A stretch of 64,000 nt of DNA from Aurelia coerulea (Eukaryota > Cnidaria > Scyphozoa > Semaeostomeae > Ulmaridae): NCBI GenBank assembly GCA_039566865.1, contig CM076947.1, positions 3,231,501-3,295,500 of the forward strand. Reading direction: 5' to 3'. A model generated the notes under the pieces. It saw only the letters and a list, made by a program, of their open reading frames with translations. It was not told where the DNA came from and did not search any database. A program made the position numbers and the translations under genes. Of this stretch, positions 11,235-22,727 are shown piece after piece. The first letter of the stretch is position 1, and each line of letters starts with the position of its first letter.

Positions 11235-11442
11235 ATCCGTACTAATATTCGTACGGCAAAAGCGTTTACACGGTACTGTACGAATTGTCATCCGGCTTAG
11301 TTTCAAATCAGTATGCTCTTGTAGGTGGACGAAAATTAGTATGGATAGCCGTACTAATTTTCATGCGGATAGGCAGGTCTCGTGTGAACGGGAAGGCTAT
11401 CCGTACGAATATTCATCCGGTACCGTGTCAACGGGGTCTTAG
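11235..11442. repeat. MITE-like imperfect palindrome interrupting the SGNH ORF
   Basis: Motifs such as CCGTACTAATATTCGTACGG, GGTACTGTACGAATTGTCATCC and TCCGTACGAATATTCATCC recur in both orientations. The upstream minus-strand SGNH coding sequence ends in EILAKTP exactly where this segment starts, so it looks like an insertion. No target duplication could be defined. Confidence 0.45.
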
Positions 11443-12031
11443 CAAGGATCTCGTTGACAGTTGCAGCTTTATCATAGAGGTTATCTTCCCTTGGACATAT
11501 TCCCGAAACAGTAACTTCATTTGTATCATTCTTCAATGTACTGGCGAGGTATACAATTTCGTCTACAAGTTTTTCTGCGGATTTGCTTTCTTGCAAGTCG
11601 TTAGTGCTGATGTGTAAAATGTATAAGCTTGGATACTCCTCTTCGGCAGGCTTAACGTAATGCCTCATTTGTTTGACCTTTACTCTGGAAAAAGAGTGAA
11701 CTACAACCTGTGTGTCTTGGCTTAGCATTTTCCAATGCTGTATTCCTTTTATCATGGAGTCACCAAGAATGTAAACCTTCCTTTTTTCTCTTTTTCTGGG
11801 CGCATTAGTTTTCTTAACAGTACCTGTCTTCACTGCTTTTGAATAGGTGTTCTCAGAATTTTGGTTCTTAGCTTCTTTTGGACTGTTATTTGCTGCGCTT
11901 CGGTGCTTGGCTTTTGTCAGGGCACCTTTGTTTTCTGACTCGTTGGCATTGACATCAGATAACTGGATGTTGTATCTTAAAACCCTATCCCGAAATAGCC
12001 TAAACAGCAAACTAAACCACCTAGAAAACAT
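11443..12031 (-). pseudogene. LINE ORF1-type protein with SGNH hydrolase-like domain
   Basis: A basic N-terminal half (KTNAPRKREKRK) precedes KVYILGDSMIKGIQHWKM, then HYVKPAEEEYPSLYILHIST and NDLQESKSAEKLVDEI. The GDS near the start and the H-x-STND block correspond to blocks I and III of SGNH/GDSL esterase folds, which occur in ORF1 of several animal LINEs. The usual G-T-N-D is S-T-N-D here. The C-terminal end of the domain (SGICPR, block V region) is present, but the frame is then cut by the palindromic repeat at 11442. Confidence 0.6.
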
Positions 12032-13119
12032 CAGATTATTGTTCCCCTGTGGCTCGTCATTTCTAAATCATTTGTAAGTTCAAACAATTAATTCATTGTC
12101 ATATTTGTAAAAAGAATTTGTAAAATCCGTCAGCAGTAGAAAATATTACTCATTCTCCTGATGATGACCACACAGTCCAAACTAGCTGGGAATTGAGAGA
12201 ATCTGCCTCACGCACCACAATCGTGATTTCGGCAGAAACTATTCCACTTGAGGACACAAAACTTCTTGCAATAAAACTCAACTGCAGCATTGATAAAGTC
12301 GCCTGCTACAAATCGCACCAAGAATATCTAACAACATGCATAAAGACAAACTTATTGCTGCAAATTTGCGAATAGAGCTAGACCCCAAGATTGGCAACCA
12401 CAATGAAGAATTTTGATGCACCTGGTATGGTAAAGTAAAAACAGTCGTGAAAAAACGATCACCGAGACCAAAGGTGAAATCAAAGCTCTTGAAGACAACA
12501 TAAAACATCAATCTGAGCCCGAACAGTACAATGAGATGAAGACTACTATTACGAAATACAAGGAACAAAAAATCAAAGAACTTCACCGAATTAGGATGGC
12601 AAAACTAAAGATGGAACCTCCCTGAAGACAAATACAGCAACCAAGCACCAGAGAAAAACGAAGACTGACGCAAGAAAGAGTCAAACCAAAGCCATACCCA
12701 CAAAGAAAGCAACAGAATCCTCGAGATGAATCCACAACACCAAATGACGCATCAACACAACGTACAACAAAGGCCAGGTCTAAAACCCGGCCATCGCTGA
12801 CATGTCTGCGCCATTTGAAGTCCCTGTTTTAGGTTTTCACATGGGGAAAACCTAAAACGCGGACATCACCGACATTTTGGTGAGGCAGTTTGGTGTTGCA
12901 GAAGATAAAATGATAACAAATAGTGAAATCTGATACTTCTTTCTCTGTAAACTTCCCAGTATAGACCTGCAAGTCATAAACCCACCCATTTACTCCGCAC
13001 ATGGCCTATACTTTTAAACCTCATTTGTTTGGTTTTTTGATACGAGTAATGAAGAAGAAGTAAACAAGTTTTGAAAATTAATAAAATGGCTGAACGCAAA
13101 TGAAATAGTAACGCAACCA
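12032..13119. other. Fragmentary retroelement-like sequence
   Basis: Plus-strand 12193-12375 reads KLNCSIDKVACYKSHQEYL and, after a frame change, a further short gag-like stretch. It resembles structural-ORF debris of a retroelement but is not assignable. The phrase AAACCTAAAACGCGGAC at about 12840-12860 recurs as AAACCTAAACCGCGGAC at about 13683-13700, a repeat pair bracketing the next segment. Confidence 0.3.
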
Positions 13120-13322
13120 AATTGTGTTAATGAGGAAGGCAGGCAAGAGCAGCTGAACAAGAAATTGGAAGCCCTTCGCAGAGGCCTTCAAGAGCGAAGT
13201 ATGTTATATGCAAGGCTGCAGGAAGAGATATATGATGGTCCCCAGAATTCGACAAGCCAATTGCCTGCATGTAGTCAAAATGAAGTTGCAGATACAACTT
13301 GTCTAAAACCAGATGAGTAAAG
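13120..13322 (+). other. Possible coding exon with coiled-coil character
   Basis: The plus-strand frame beginning NCVNEEGRQEQLNKKLEALR stays open to a TAA at about 13320. It has a heptad-like run (LNKKLEALRRGLQERSMLYA). I see no recognisable family. It is bracketed by the AAACCTAAAC-GCGGAC repeats and may belong to a non-autonomous element. Confidence 0.25.
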
Positions 13323-13739
13323 GGACTGGCTCAATGCACCAGTTAGTGGTGAATGGCCATGGGATGTCTTGCCTGCCATGTCATTCCAAATAGTATGTAA
13401 ACAATCTTTTAACTTTTAATCTTTCAACACCTTAGCTATTCTACAAAGGTGTCAGTTTCAGATGACATTTTTATTCATTTTGTGTGGAATGAAATTTTGA
13501 ATATGAACAACAGCCTAATCAATGCTCAATCAAAGATTTTTGCACAAAAATGCCACCTAATTTGTAGAACATAGCTTAAGTCTACTGCTGACACCAGGGA
13601 ACTTCTATCGTTTTGTGTTGATTGTTTCATTTGTCCTTTTTTCCAGGTCACGTTAAAAAGGGCCTTGAAGTGTCATAAGGCAAAACCTAAACCGCGGACT
13701 TACAGTGGGGTTTTTGAACTCAGTGGGGTTGAAAAACAA

Positions 13740-14060
13740 ATCTAAGACCATTACCGCGCAGCTTACTACAATCATTGTGTGGTGCATAGAATGTCCCTTT
13801 GTGCCTCCCAAACACCCATGTCCATTCCAAAAATTGCAATTGTTGTTGGTACTGCTGACAAGCTGGTGTCATTTTTTAGAAGTAGCCCAAAGCGCAGCAA
13901 AAATTTGGACAAACCTTGTGAAGACCTGGAGACACACGTTGGCTGTCTCAGGACACAGCCATTCATACACATTACACAGCCATTGATACACAGTCATTGA
14001 GGAAATTGGTAATTTAATCATCACCAATGATACAAACGAGAAGCCGGAGACTTGAGCAAC
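13740..14060 (+). pseudogene. hAT transposase fragment
   Basis: The plus-strand frame reads YYNHCVVHRMSLCASQTPMS, then KLVSFFRSSPKRSKNL, then THVGCL. It is clearly related to the minus-strand hAT at 21360-22085 (YYNHCVAHRISLCDSQSA, KLVRFFRSSPKRTSQL, TRWL), covering the region after the second catalytic Asp in ZMYM/GTF2IRD2-like hAT proteins. The frame then decays. It is a short, diverged relic. Confidence 0.65.
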
Positions 14061-14122
14061 AGCCAGATGTCTATGCATCCAAATACAGTAAGTTGAATTC
14101 GTATATTTTCTAAAATTTATAG

Positions 14123-14737
14123 GGAGTTGTTTCGCCAGATAGCGTGCCTATCAATGCAGAAAAGGAAACCTGGTCGGGTAAGGAAGATTTCGAGATAAGC
14201 GTTGAATTTAAAATTCCATTCTTTCGACCCTTAGCTCACCTTGAAGTCCCAAAACAGTATGTTCCCCAATGTGAGCTCGAAAGTTATATTTATAAAAGTA
14301 AGGCAACACCTTTTGTCTCATGCACTAAAGAATTTTCAACAGCTTTTCTCTACAGAAACAATGAGCTTTATACCAGACAGTTATTGGAGGAAGCAACGAC
14401 CAATTTTGAGGAAAGTGGACCACCAAAGCACTTCACTGAAGAGAGTAAAGCACTGAAAGAAAATCTTGCATCTGCTGCAGGTAAAGCTGAATTTGTAGGT
14501 GAGTTCAAAACGGTCAATGTTGTCAAAGAACAACCTATATCATCATCATGCTCTGTTTCAGGCTCAACGAGATTTACTGTTGAAGACACTACGATACTTC
14601 TGATTGGTGCAAAACAGCTATTTGAAGAGAGTTACGATATCAAGCATCAAAAAGCTACAGAGGCAATGACATTCTTGCTATCTGATACTGACAGAATGGG
14701 TGAAGTATATGGTGTATTCAAGTCTCTTACATTTTGA
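14123..14737 (+). CDS. Uncharacterised terminal exon
   Basis: The frame is open from an AG acceptor (TTTATAG, ending 14122) through GVVSPDSVPINAEKETW to a TGA at 14735, about 204 codons. A GTG rather than an ATG lies at 14144, so this is better read as a 3' exon than as an intact gene. The protein is acidic and soluble, with KFKIPFF-like and YRNNELYTRQLLEEA segments. I recognise no domain. It follows the hAT relic directly and could be either a host-gene exon or transposon-carried. Confidence 0.4.
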   Translation, partial: GVVSPDSVPINAEKETWSGKEDFEISVEFKIPFFRPLAHLEVPKQYVPQCELESYIYKSKATPFVSCTKEFSTAFLYRNNELYTRQLLEEATTNFEESGPPKHFTEESKALKENLASAAGKAEFVGEFKTVNVVKEQPISSSCSVSGSTRFTVEDTTILLIGAKQLFEESYDIKHQKATEAMTFLLSDTDRMGEVYGVFKSLTF

Positions 14738-15133
14738 CTTGCTATAGTGTATCTACCAACATTATGTGAAATATTGTCAATAAGGTATATCTTTCTTGTG
14801 TCTCTCTAGGTGCAAACATTTGTTCTTTTGCTTATGACGGACAGTGGCATTACATGCAGTGGCGGCTGGCATAGAAAATAGGATGGTACCAGTAAGTCTC
14901 AGAGCAGCTGGGGGCATGGGGGCCGCTATAAGCTAAACTGTAAAATTTTGCATTCTAAAGCAAATAACGTCATGGATTGTCTCTAAATTACAAGCAAAGT
15001 GGTATTCCCAATAGATCTTTGAGAAAGTTGTGCAAGGAGATTTTTAAGTCAAACATAATAAAGAAAACTGCAAACACAATTTATCGGGACATAGTGGTAT
15101 ACTTCTTTTTGCAAATCACTACTACAAACGAAT
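14738..15133. other. Flank of the hAT element; CAGTGGCGG motif
   Basis: No gene is seen. CAGTGGCGGCTGGCATAG at about 14859-14876 has the look of an hAT terminus and lies just outside the transposase C-terminus at 15134. I could not find its partner end beyond 22725. Confidence 0.3.
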
Positions 15134-15875
15134 TCACTTCTTTGAAAATCTTTCCAAACGACGCTGATTATAAGATTTAAACCTTTTTATTACATTGTCC
15201 TTAACAACTGTTTGTTCCGAAAGCGATCTTAGAATGGCATGTTCCACTTGGAGGAAAATCCACATTTCCTTTCTTGTTTGTAACATTGTTGACCTGCTTG
15301 GTGAAACAACTTTCTTCATTCTGCTGAACACTCTCTCGCAATGAACACTGGTAAGAGGTGTTGTTGCAGCCAGTTCTAACAAAACCATTGCATGAGGCAA
15401 TGCTTCTTCGAGACCGGCTGTTTTTATTACTTTGAGCAAGTCTTGAACATTTGGCTTCCCCTCCTTAAAATTTTCCTCGTCAACTGTTCTTCCCTCTTCC
15501 CTTTCAAATGAGTCTTCAACTTCCACTGCACTCTTTTCATCATCTCTGTTGTCATTCTGCTCTTCATTTGCCAGCTTCGTCTTATGCCGTCCCTCTCTTT
15601 TCTTGGCTGCCAACTCATCTCGCTCTCTTACTATTTTACGTAACAAAATCTTTATTTCAATGTTGTCGTAAAGTACATTTAAATTGTGTTCAAGGGCTAA
15701 AGCATCGTGTACGGCAAATGGGTACAGCTCAGTGACTTCATTAATTAATTAGTTTTGCTTAGCTGATGGCATTTTATTTCTTTCGTCAAATTTCGAAGGG
15801 TGAATTAAGTCCATCCATTTAAATTTTTTCAAATTTTCAAACCGCCAAAGCAGCTGCTCCAAAAATTTGTGATAT
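15134..15875 (-). pseudogene. hAT transposase, C-terminal (dimerisation) part
   Basis: Reading inward from the insertion junction, the minus strand gives LPYHKFLEQLLWRFENLKKF, then (15134-15646) an acidic linker, ATTPLTSVHCERVFSRMKK and MWIFLQVEHAILRSL. PLTSxxCERxFSxMxxxxxxxRxxM is the hAT C-terminal dimerisation signature. An in-frame stop lies near 15748. It is the 3' portion of the transposase whose 5' portion is at 21408-22725; the two are separated by a 5.5 kb insertion. Confidence 0.75.
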
Positions 15876-16067
15876 GGTAAAGTGAGAGTTGCAGTTGCGA
15901 GTTACACTTATTTTGCGAGTTGCAAGTTGCACTTATTATGCGAGTTGCGAGTTGCACTTAATTTGCGAGTTGCGAGTTGAATGAGAGTTGCGAGTTGGAA
16001 ACTCAAAAGTGCGAGTTGCAAACTCAAAAGTGCGAGTTTCCTGTTTTCTTTCGAATGAATGCATTTT

Positions 16068-19000
16068 TGTGTACATTGAGGCATTTTGCCTTAATGTAAG
16101 TTTAAATCAGGGAGCTAGGAGTTGGGCCTAAGTTGCATTTTGCTGAACATTGCTAAATGTCTCATTGCCTAGTCATACTTTGCATGGCAGTCACAAGGTA
16201 CATCTCCCGCACGCGTGCGTCATAATTGCATCATGTGTCTCACCTGACATCCTAGTTCCGGGTTCACATGTCGCAATCACTAATACGTAAGCAGCTTTCA
16301 GCCAATCAATTGATAGGACGTAATACCTCATTTCATATTTGGCTTGCCTTGCTGGCAGTATTTAAGTCTGTCCTTGTGCTCCTAAAATTAGTTCAGAAAA
16401 TATTTGGCAGCAGTGCAGACTTCCATTTCTGAAAAGCTTGGAATTTTACTTCAAACAAGTTGCGGCCCCCAATAGGCCTTCGGGCCTCTTGGGGGACCTT
16501 CCATTTTACAACGTCTTTTTTGATTCAAGTGCACTCGCACTAAACAACAACAACAACTTCAACACGGCTGGCATCTTGATTCTGCTTCTGGCCTACATCA
16601 AATGATCAAATCTGCGATTTGTTTCATCATTCACTTATGACTTTCGTGGACCTTGCAAACATTTCTCCTGGCTTGATTACTGCCACAACAAGCAGGGCGC
16701 TGTCCATGGCTCTGTTCAGTACATGATGGAGAATTCCAAACGACTGCTGGCTTTGCACAACAACCTTCTTGATTTGGCAAACACTCAATCCACAAACTTT
16801 CCACTATTTGCTGTTTCAATCGAGTCTTCTTACTTCACTGCAACATCCTCTTGGCATTCATGGTTGGTGGCTGCTTCACGTCAGCACGATGTCTTCAAAA
16901 GCCCACACGATGGAGTATTCCGCATTCGCAATTGTCGGCTCTGATGGCAAGAACGCACCCTCCAATCAAGTTTGTTGAACTTTGCTTCACGTTTTATAAC
17001 TTTTCTTAACTCCTCATTTTACTTAGATCTTTTTTAGCATCAAAACTAGATAGATATATCTATATATTGTTTAAAGTTTGCCACGCCTCTTCCAACAGCC
17101 GTACCGGATAGGAATATGAAGTGAGATTCATTTAAACATCTCTGGTGAGACAAGCTGAACTGGAGTATCTAATCCCATTGGCATGCCTACACCTGTGGGT
17201 GCCTAGCCTAGTTTGGCTTAACTTTGCTATACCCTATATATATTCACTGTATTGGCATGTATATTATATGCTTCAGACAGGTAACTTTGTTTTCACTTTG
17301 GGAGCTGTTATCTATCTCACTCCATGTTCCATCTGCGTTTTACAATTGCACCTACAGTACAGTATAGCCATTATTTTCTTAGCTTGCACCAGTTTCATGC
17401 CATAAGTATTTGTAAGTTTCTACAAGCCTTCAAGTAGCTGTCAATGCATTCCGCAGTGCATTTTTATGGGCGGTATGCAGACACGCCTATCCTGTTTCCC
17501 ATTCAAATACTCACCCCTGCCTGTGTTGGTCCTATTCAAAACAGGTATATAGCCTTGCGTTGCACCAAATCAAGTCGCATCACAATTTGTGGCTCTACTA
17601 CCTTGATGGTATCTCATTGGGTTCAGTAGTCTTTATCAGAGGCATTGGAGGGCTTTTCCCTCACCTACCTACCTGTAGGGCAACCCCTCCCTGGAACCTA
17701 CAGCAATATGGACCAATTTTGGCCAGGCTTTTAGCAATCTATGATGGCTCAACAACTAGGGTTTATATGGGACTAGTTTCTAAACAGTTCCTAACATTGG
17801 GTATCTTTCATCCATTTAAAATATGGTCTGCTTCTCATCTTTTGCTACTTGATGGCTTGTTTTAACATTTATAGATCTGTGTATTAGGTAATCGTCCAAC
17901 TTTGCCTTGCTCCATCCCAAAGCATGCTCATAGGGCATTTAATATGTTCACTGGTCCTTTGCACACAAGATACAACATGCTTGTGCAGTACCATACTTTA
18001 TATTCTATTTTCAATTCTATCTTCGGCTAAGCTATGTTTTACAGCTTTGGTATGGGGCAAGCCATCTGTCGTAGTTCGTATTTAGCAGGTTTGTGGTCCC
18101 CCTCTCAAAACCATTCGCATAGGTTTGTGGTCAACCTTTCAAAACCATTTTCGCATATACAGGTTTGTGGTCCCCCTTCAAAAACCATTTCGCATAAGGT
18201 TCGTGGTCCTTTCAAAACCATTTCGCATACAGGTTCGTGGTCCCCCTTCAAAAACCATTTCGCATAAGGTTTGTGGTCCTTTCAAAACCATCTCGCATAC
18301 AGGTTCGTGGTCCCCCTTCAAAAACCATTTCGCATAAGGTTTGTGGTCCTTTATAAACCATTTCGCATATAGGTTTGTGGTCCTTTCAAAACATTTTACA
18401 TACAGGTTTGTGGTCCCCCTTCAAACAAACATTCATGTTTAGGTTTGTGGTCAACCTTTGCATATTGGGTTGCACTACTCCTTTAGAAGCATTTTGCATA
18501 TTGGTTCCCAGTAATGTGGGCAGCACTTGCAATTTTGGTATAGGTTCAATATCTATCTTGTCAGTACAAATATTTGTAATAGGTTCATCAGCAACCCTTA
18601 ACTATCAATAGCGCAAACAATGTGGCACCCTCCCAAAGAATTTTGCCTCATATCTGGTGGTAACCTGCACAAACATAGGGGGGGGGTCACCCTCTACAGT
18701 ATTGTATTGTCAATTGATCATCAAGGCGCTTTTCTAAGAACGCACCACTACTTCAGGCTATCTCAGTCCCTCATATATAATTCTTTCTATTCATAATTCG
18801 AATACGACTTTTCTGCAAGGACGGTTTACGAAACCATGCAACCCTCCAACTATAGCCATGGTAGTCCTACCCTCCCTTCACTAAAATATTCGGGATATAA
18901 CAAATTCCCTTTTCGACAGTATCATACTGCCCCCTTTGGTATGGAAGATCCTGGGGTCATTATAGTACATATCCCCATTCTGCCTTTCACTCGCCTCCTT

Positions 19001-19951
19001 TAACTGAGGGATAACTATACTACCAACAAATGTAATCATACTAGCACTCATATTAAACTCATAACAAACTCTTTACATTCACAACACCCAGTCCACATTA
19101 TCCTTTGGATTTGGGGAATATTTCATATTCATTCAAATTCAACATACAGTATTTAGGTATCTTAATTAGTGTCATTGGTGTAATTGTTTGTAATTGTTGT
19201 ATTGGTATTGTTAATTGTATTGGGAGTAATTCTGTAGTTGTCTTTTGTAATGAATGACAACTTTGGCCCAACACTGTCTCTTTCTCATGGTCCTCTGATT
19301 TAATGTGTACATTGAGGCATTTTGCCTTAATGTAAGTTTAAATCAGGGAGCTAGGAGTTGGGCCTAAGTTGCATTTTGCTGAACATTGCCAAATGTCTCA
19401 TTGCCTAGTCATACTTTGCATGGCAGTCACAAGGTACATCTCCCGCACGCGTGCGTCATAATTGCATCATGTGTCTCACCTGACATCCTAGTTCCGGGTT
19501 CACATGTCGCAATCACTAATACGTAAGCAGCTTTCAGCCAATCAATTGATAGGACGTAATACCTCATTTCATATTTGGCTTGCCTTGCTGGCAGTATTTA
19601 AGTCTGTCCTTGTGCTCCTAAAATTAGTTCAGAAAATATTTGGCAGCAGTGCAGACTTCCATTTCCCCACCCACCCTTCCCTCTTTAGCCTATTTCAACA
19701 TTTGACTACAAGAAGGGGCAGGGAATATTTCATATTCATTCAATATTTCATGTTTAAAAGGGGAATATTTCATATTCATTCAAATTCAACATACAGTATT
19801 TAGGTATCTTAATTAGTGTCATTAGTGTAATTGTTTGTAATTGTTGTATTGGTATTGTTAATTGTATTGGGAGTAATTCTGTAGTTGTCTTTTGTAATGA
19901 ATGACAACTTTGGCCCAACACTGTCTCTTTCTCATGGTCCTCTGATTTAAT
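16068..19951 (+). mobile_element. Split-direct-repeat retroelement (Ngaro/PAT-like layout), non-autonomous
   Basis: Two repeat blocks are arranged A1-internal-B1-A2-B2. A1 is 16068-16429 and A2 is 19304-19665 (362 bp, offset 3236, near identical). B1 is 19113-19304 and B2 is 19760-19951 (192 bp, offset 647, near identical). B1 abuts A2 directly, and 94 bp separate A2 from B2. This order is the split direct repeat described for Ngaro- and PAT-type members of the DIRS order, which integrate with a tyrosine recombinase. The internal 2.7 kb has only short frames and no visible RT or recombinase, so it looks non-autonomous. The strand is assigned by repeat order. Confidence 0.65.
18085..18460 (+). 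repeat. Minisatellite inside the split-repeat element
   Basis: About six alternating units run from AGGTTTGTGGTCCCCCTTCA and AGGTTTGTGGTCCTTTCAAA to CCATTTCGCATA, with a higher-order period near 65-70 bp. The short ORFs over it are products of the repetition. Confidence 0.7.
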
Positions 19952-20388
19952 CGCCAAATAAAAGGGTTTTTGAAGTTGCAATTGGATTTAGAACTGTTTT
20001 ATGGATGGATATTACTGTAATGCAGTAAACTGGGCTAGGGACTTGCCTTAGTTGTCTTGAAAGAAATTTAAAGGAGAACCATTAATTCGTTGCCTCTCCC
20101 TTTCAATTCTACTTGTGCAAGTCCATGTTAATGCTAAGCTCAGAAAAGAAATTGAAGTAAGTTGAGCTCTGCTGTGGGTGTTTTCAATTTGGAAAAGCAT
20201 CGTCAACAAAGGTAACTTCGAGAGGCCTCACACTCCAGTAAAATCTGGTGCTATTTAGCAAAAACGCTTTGCTTTTCAAGGAATTGGTAACAATTCCCTA
20301 CACACCCTCTCGCTTTTCAAATTTTGTAGGTATTTTCGACGGAGTGATATATCACTCATGTTCGAAGTAGCTTCAGCATGATTTCTAC

Positions 20389-20522
20389 CCTGGGTGCCAG
20401 AGCCAAAAATTTAGATTTATAGAAAAATAGAAAATAAAGGAAATAAAGAGAAAATTCTCTCTCTTCTCTTTTTTTTTATCATTTTTCCTTTTTGTAAATT
20501 TTTTTGGTTCTGGTACCCAGGG
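20389..20522. repeat. Short MITE with ACCCTGGGTGCCAGAGCC ends
   Basis: The left end CCCTGGGTGCCAGAGCCAAA is mirrored by TTTGGTTCTGGTACCCAGGG on the right, with an A/T-rich middle. It is non-coding and sits inside the 5.5 kb insertion. Confidence 0.55.
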
Positions 20523-20561
20523 TGCATGACTTCTTGCATATCCTTCAGTCGGGTGATCTGA

Positions 20562-20941
20562 TACACATTTATTCTTTCATAAGAAACTTGGAAAAGCCCA
20601 CAGTACTAAAAGTTTCTTATTTTCAAGTGAAAATTTCAGCTTTTTAGTTCTAAAAGTTTCTTAATGTGTTTCTTCTTTTTTAGACGCATGTAGTTTCTAC
20701 CACTGCCACGTATTCGTTTCTTGACAGACAGCACATTTTTTAGCAAGAAAGAGACTTACTTTGAATCAAAACACAAATTTATCATGAATGTTACTAAAAA
20801 TAAAGGCCGAACGATAATTTCCCATCCTCTTATTTGGCTTTAAAAGTTTTTTTAGCAATTCTCAGGCATAGTACTAGAGTTTCTTAAATTTTTCGCAATC
20901 CTAGTAATAGTTAAACCAGTCTCTTATATAAAAAACGTGTA
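20562..20941. mobile_element. TACACG...CGTGTA MITE, copy 1
   Basis: It begins TACACATTTATTCTTTCATA with AAGAAACTTGG next, and ends CTCTTATATAAAAAACGTGT + A. Inner repeats of AAGTTTCTTA and AGTACTAAAAG recur. It shares long internal sequence, in inverted orientation, with 35939-36332. Terminal TA fits a TA target duplication. Confidence 0.6.
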
Positions 20942-21407
20942 TGTAGTCATTTTTTCAGCAAATGAAGTGAGAACCCGCCGCTTATAAGTAAGTGAAGGGC
21001 ATCCCAGAAAATTAAGAAACTCTATAAAAGCGATGAGAGGTCAATTCGAAGTTAAGCAACTTGTCAATCGTTAGTTATGAGTTGAGAAGTGTTTTGGACA
21101 TACAGCATATCTGTATTACCAACTCAAGAAATACCAAAGAGAATAATGTTCTTCTGTGTAGGCCTAATTGACAGAGCTCAAAGAAAATCCTTTACTAGCG
21201 GCTCTCTGCGAATCAAAAAACCGTTCTTTAACTCCCCTGATCTTGACAAAGGCTCTCCAAAAAAATTACGGTGTTTTAGCTGCAAAAGATGGAAAATCTG
21301 AAGTTTTTTAAGGAACTCGCAACTCGCATTTTATATGTACCAACTCGCACTTTTCATTATTAACTCGCAACTCGCAGAAAGCACCAACTCGCAACTCGCA
21401 CTTTACC

Positions 21408-22725
21408 AATCCACAACAATTTTTGCGCAACCTCTGCAGAAATTAACAAGAGATTTCGTTTCCAACTATCTGGACAATCTATAGCGCCTTCGACTCCTCT
21501 CCATCCATTTCGTTGGCGAACAGCAGGCATCTCAGGATCTAGGAGCAATGCATCTTCCCAAATCTGGTTTGCATTCAGATTCAGCAGGAATCTTTGGAAA
21601 TCCTCCAACATCAACGACAACTGCACTGCATCAAGGGTCGGGTTTTGCATGATTCTTATTATTGGGGCACAGTGGGCGAAGATCTTTCTGTATAATTTCA
21701 AAAGAAAAACAAATTCTATGTGCTGCATTTGCAAACAGAGTCCTCGAGCTATGACTTGTGTCTCCGTCTTGTCATCTTTGTCATTGGCCATGTCATACAG
21801 TACAGCTCCAATTGTTTCATACAGGGAATCAATAACACCAATTGCTGCATCACGTGATAACCAACGCGTATCACCAGGTTTCGGTAGACTGTGGCCAAGT
21901 TGAGATGTACGCTTTGGGCTACTTCTAAAAAATCTCACCAGCTTATCGACTGTGTCGAAAAATTTGGCAACTTTGGGAATTTTGCTGGCTGATTGAGAGT
22001 CACAAAGTGAAATCCTGTGAGCAACGCAATGGTTATAATATGCAGCAGGAAAAATGTCTTGAATGCGCTTTTGAACACCACTCAATTATCCTGACATGGT
22101 GGTGGCACCGTCATATGACTGCCCAATGAGCTTTTTCCCTCCATTTTCTGGCGTGATCTTATAATCTTCCAATGTATTCAGAAGAATCGTTGTCAATGCA
22201 TTTGCAGATGTGTTTTTAGAACATTTAATCATGCCCAAAAGATGTTCCTCTACCTCTCCTTCGTTGATCAGGCGTACTAAAACAGCCGATTGCTCCACCC
22301 TGCTTACATCGCTGGTTTCATCCATCATGACAGCCAAAAATTGAGAATTGTCGATCCTCCGCTGAACTTCCTTTCTCACTTCTTCGAACACGCACTCTAT
22401 CAAATCATTCTGTGGCTCGTGTGAAGTGTACGTGATCTTTTCCTCGTTTAGAAAAACTCGCAAATCATTGCTATAATTTCCAATGAGGTCAAGCAGCTCA
22501 ATGAAATTTCCTGTTTGATGACAATTTTGACTCATCATGTCCTCGAAATGCAATGCCTTGTGCCGAGAGAAAGACAACTGCATCAATGTGGTGTTTTAGC
22601 ATCCTTGAATATCTTGTCGCATTTCGGTTGTGTTGCTGTAACTGTCTGCGTCTTGCTTCATCCAATGCACAAGCAACGTCCACATTTCCTAAAAGTTGGT
22701 AGGCAGTATGGTTGGTGATGTGCAT
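21408..22725 (-). pseudogene. hAT transposase, N-terminal and catalytic part
   Basis: Minus-strand segments in order: NHTAYQLLGNVDVACALDEA, LSAQGIAFRGHDES, then (frame change near 22510) GNFIELLDLIGNYSNDLRVF, FLAVMMDETSDVSRVEQ (first catalytic Asp), GKKLIGQSYDGATTMSG (second Asp), an in-frame TAA near 22090, then YYNHCVAHRISLCDSQSA and GDTRWLSRDAA. This is the ZMYM/GTF2IRD2-type (DUF4371) hAT family. The copy is dead: one frameshift, one stop, and the 5.5 kb insertion after AQKLLWIGK. Confidence 0.8.
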
Positions 22726-22727
22726 TT

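Larger units (their letters stand above)
15876..21407. mobile_element. 5.5 kb insertion with inverted GCGAGTTG-type terminal arrays
   Basis: The hAT coding sequence (minus strand, ...AQKLLWIGK) breaks at 21407 and resumes at 15875. The two ends are inverted: GGTAAAGTGAGAGTTGCAGT on the left, and the complement of the right end reads GGTAAAGTGCGAGTTGCGAG. Inside each end, variants of TGCGAGTTGCGAGTTGCACT are repeated (15876-16050, about 10 copies; 21312-21407, about 6 copies in the opposite orientation). No ORF of its own is evident. It contains the split-repeat element at 16068-19951 and two MITEs. No clear target duplication was found. Confidence 0.6.
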
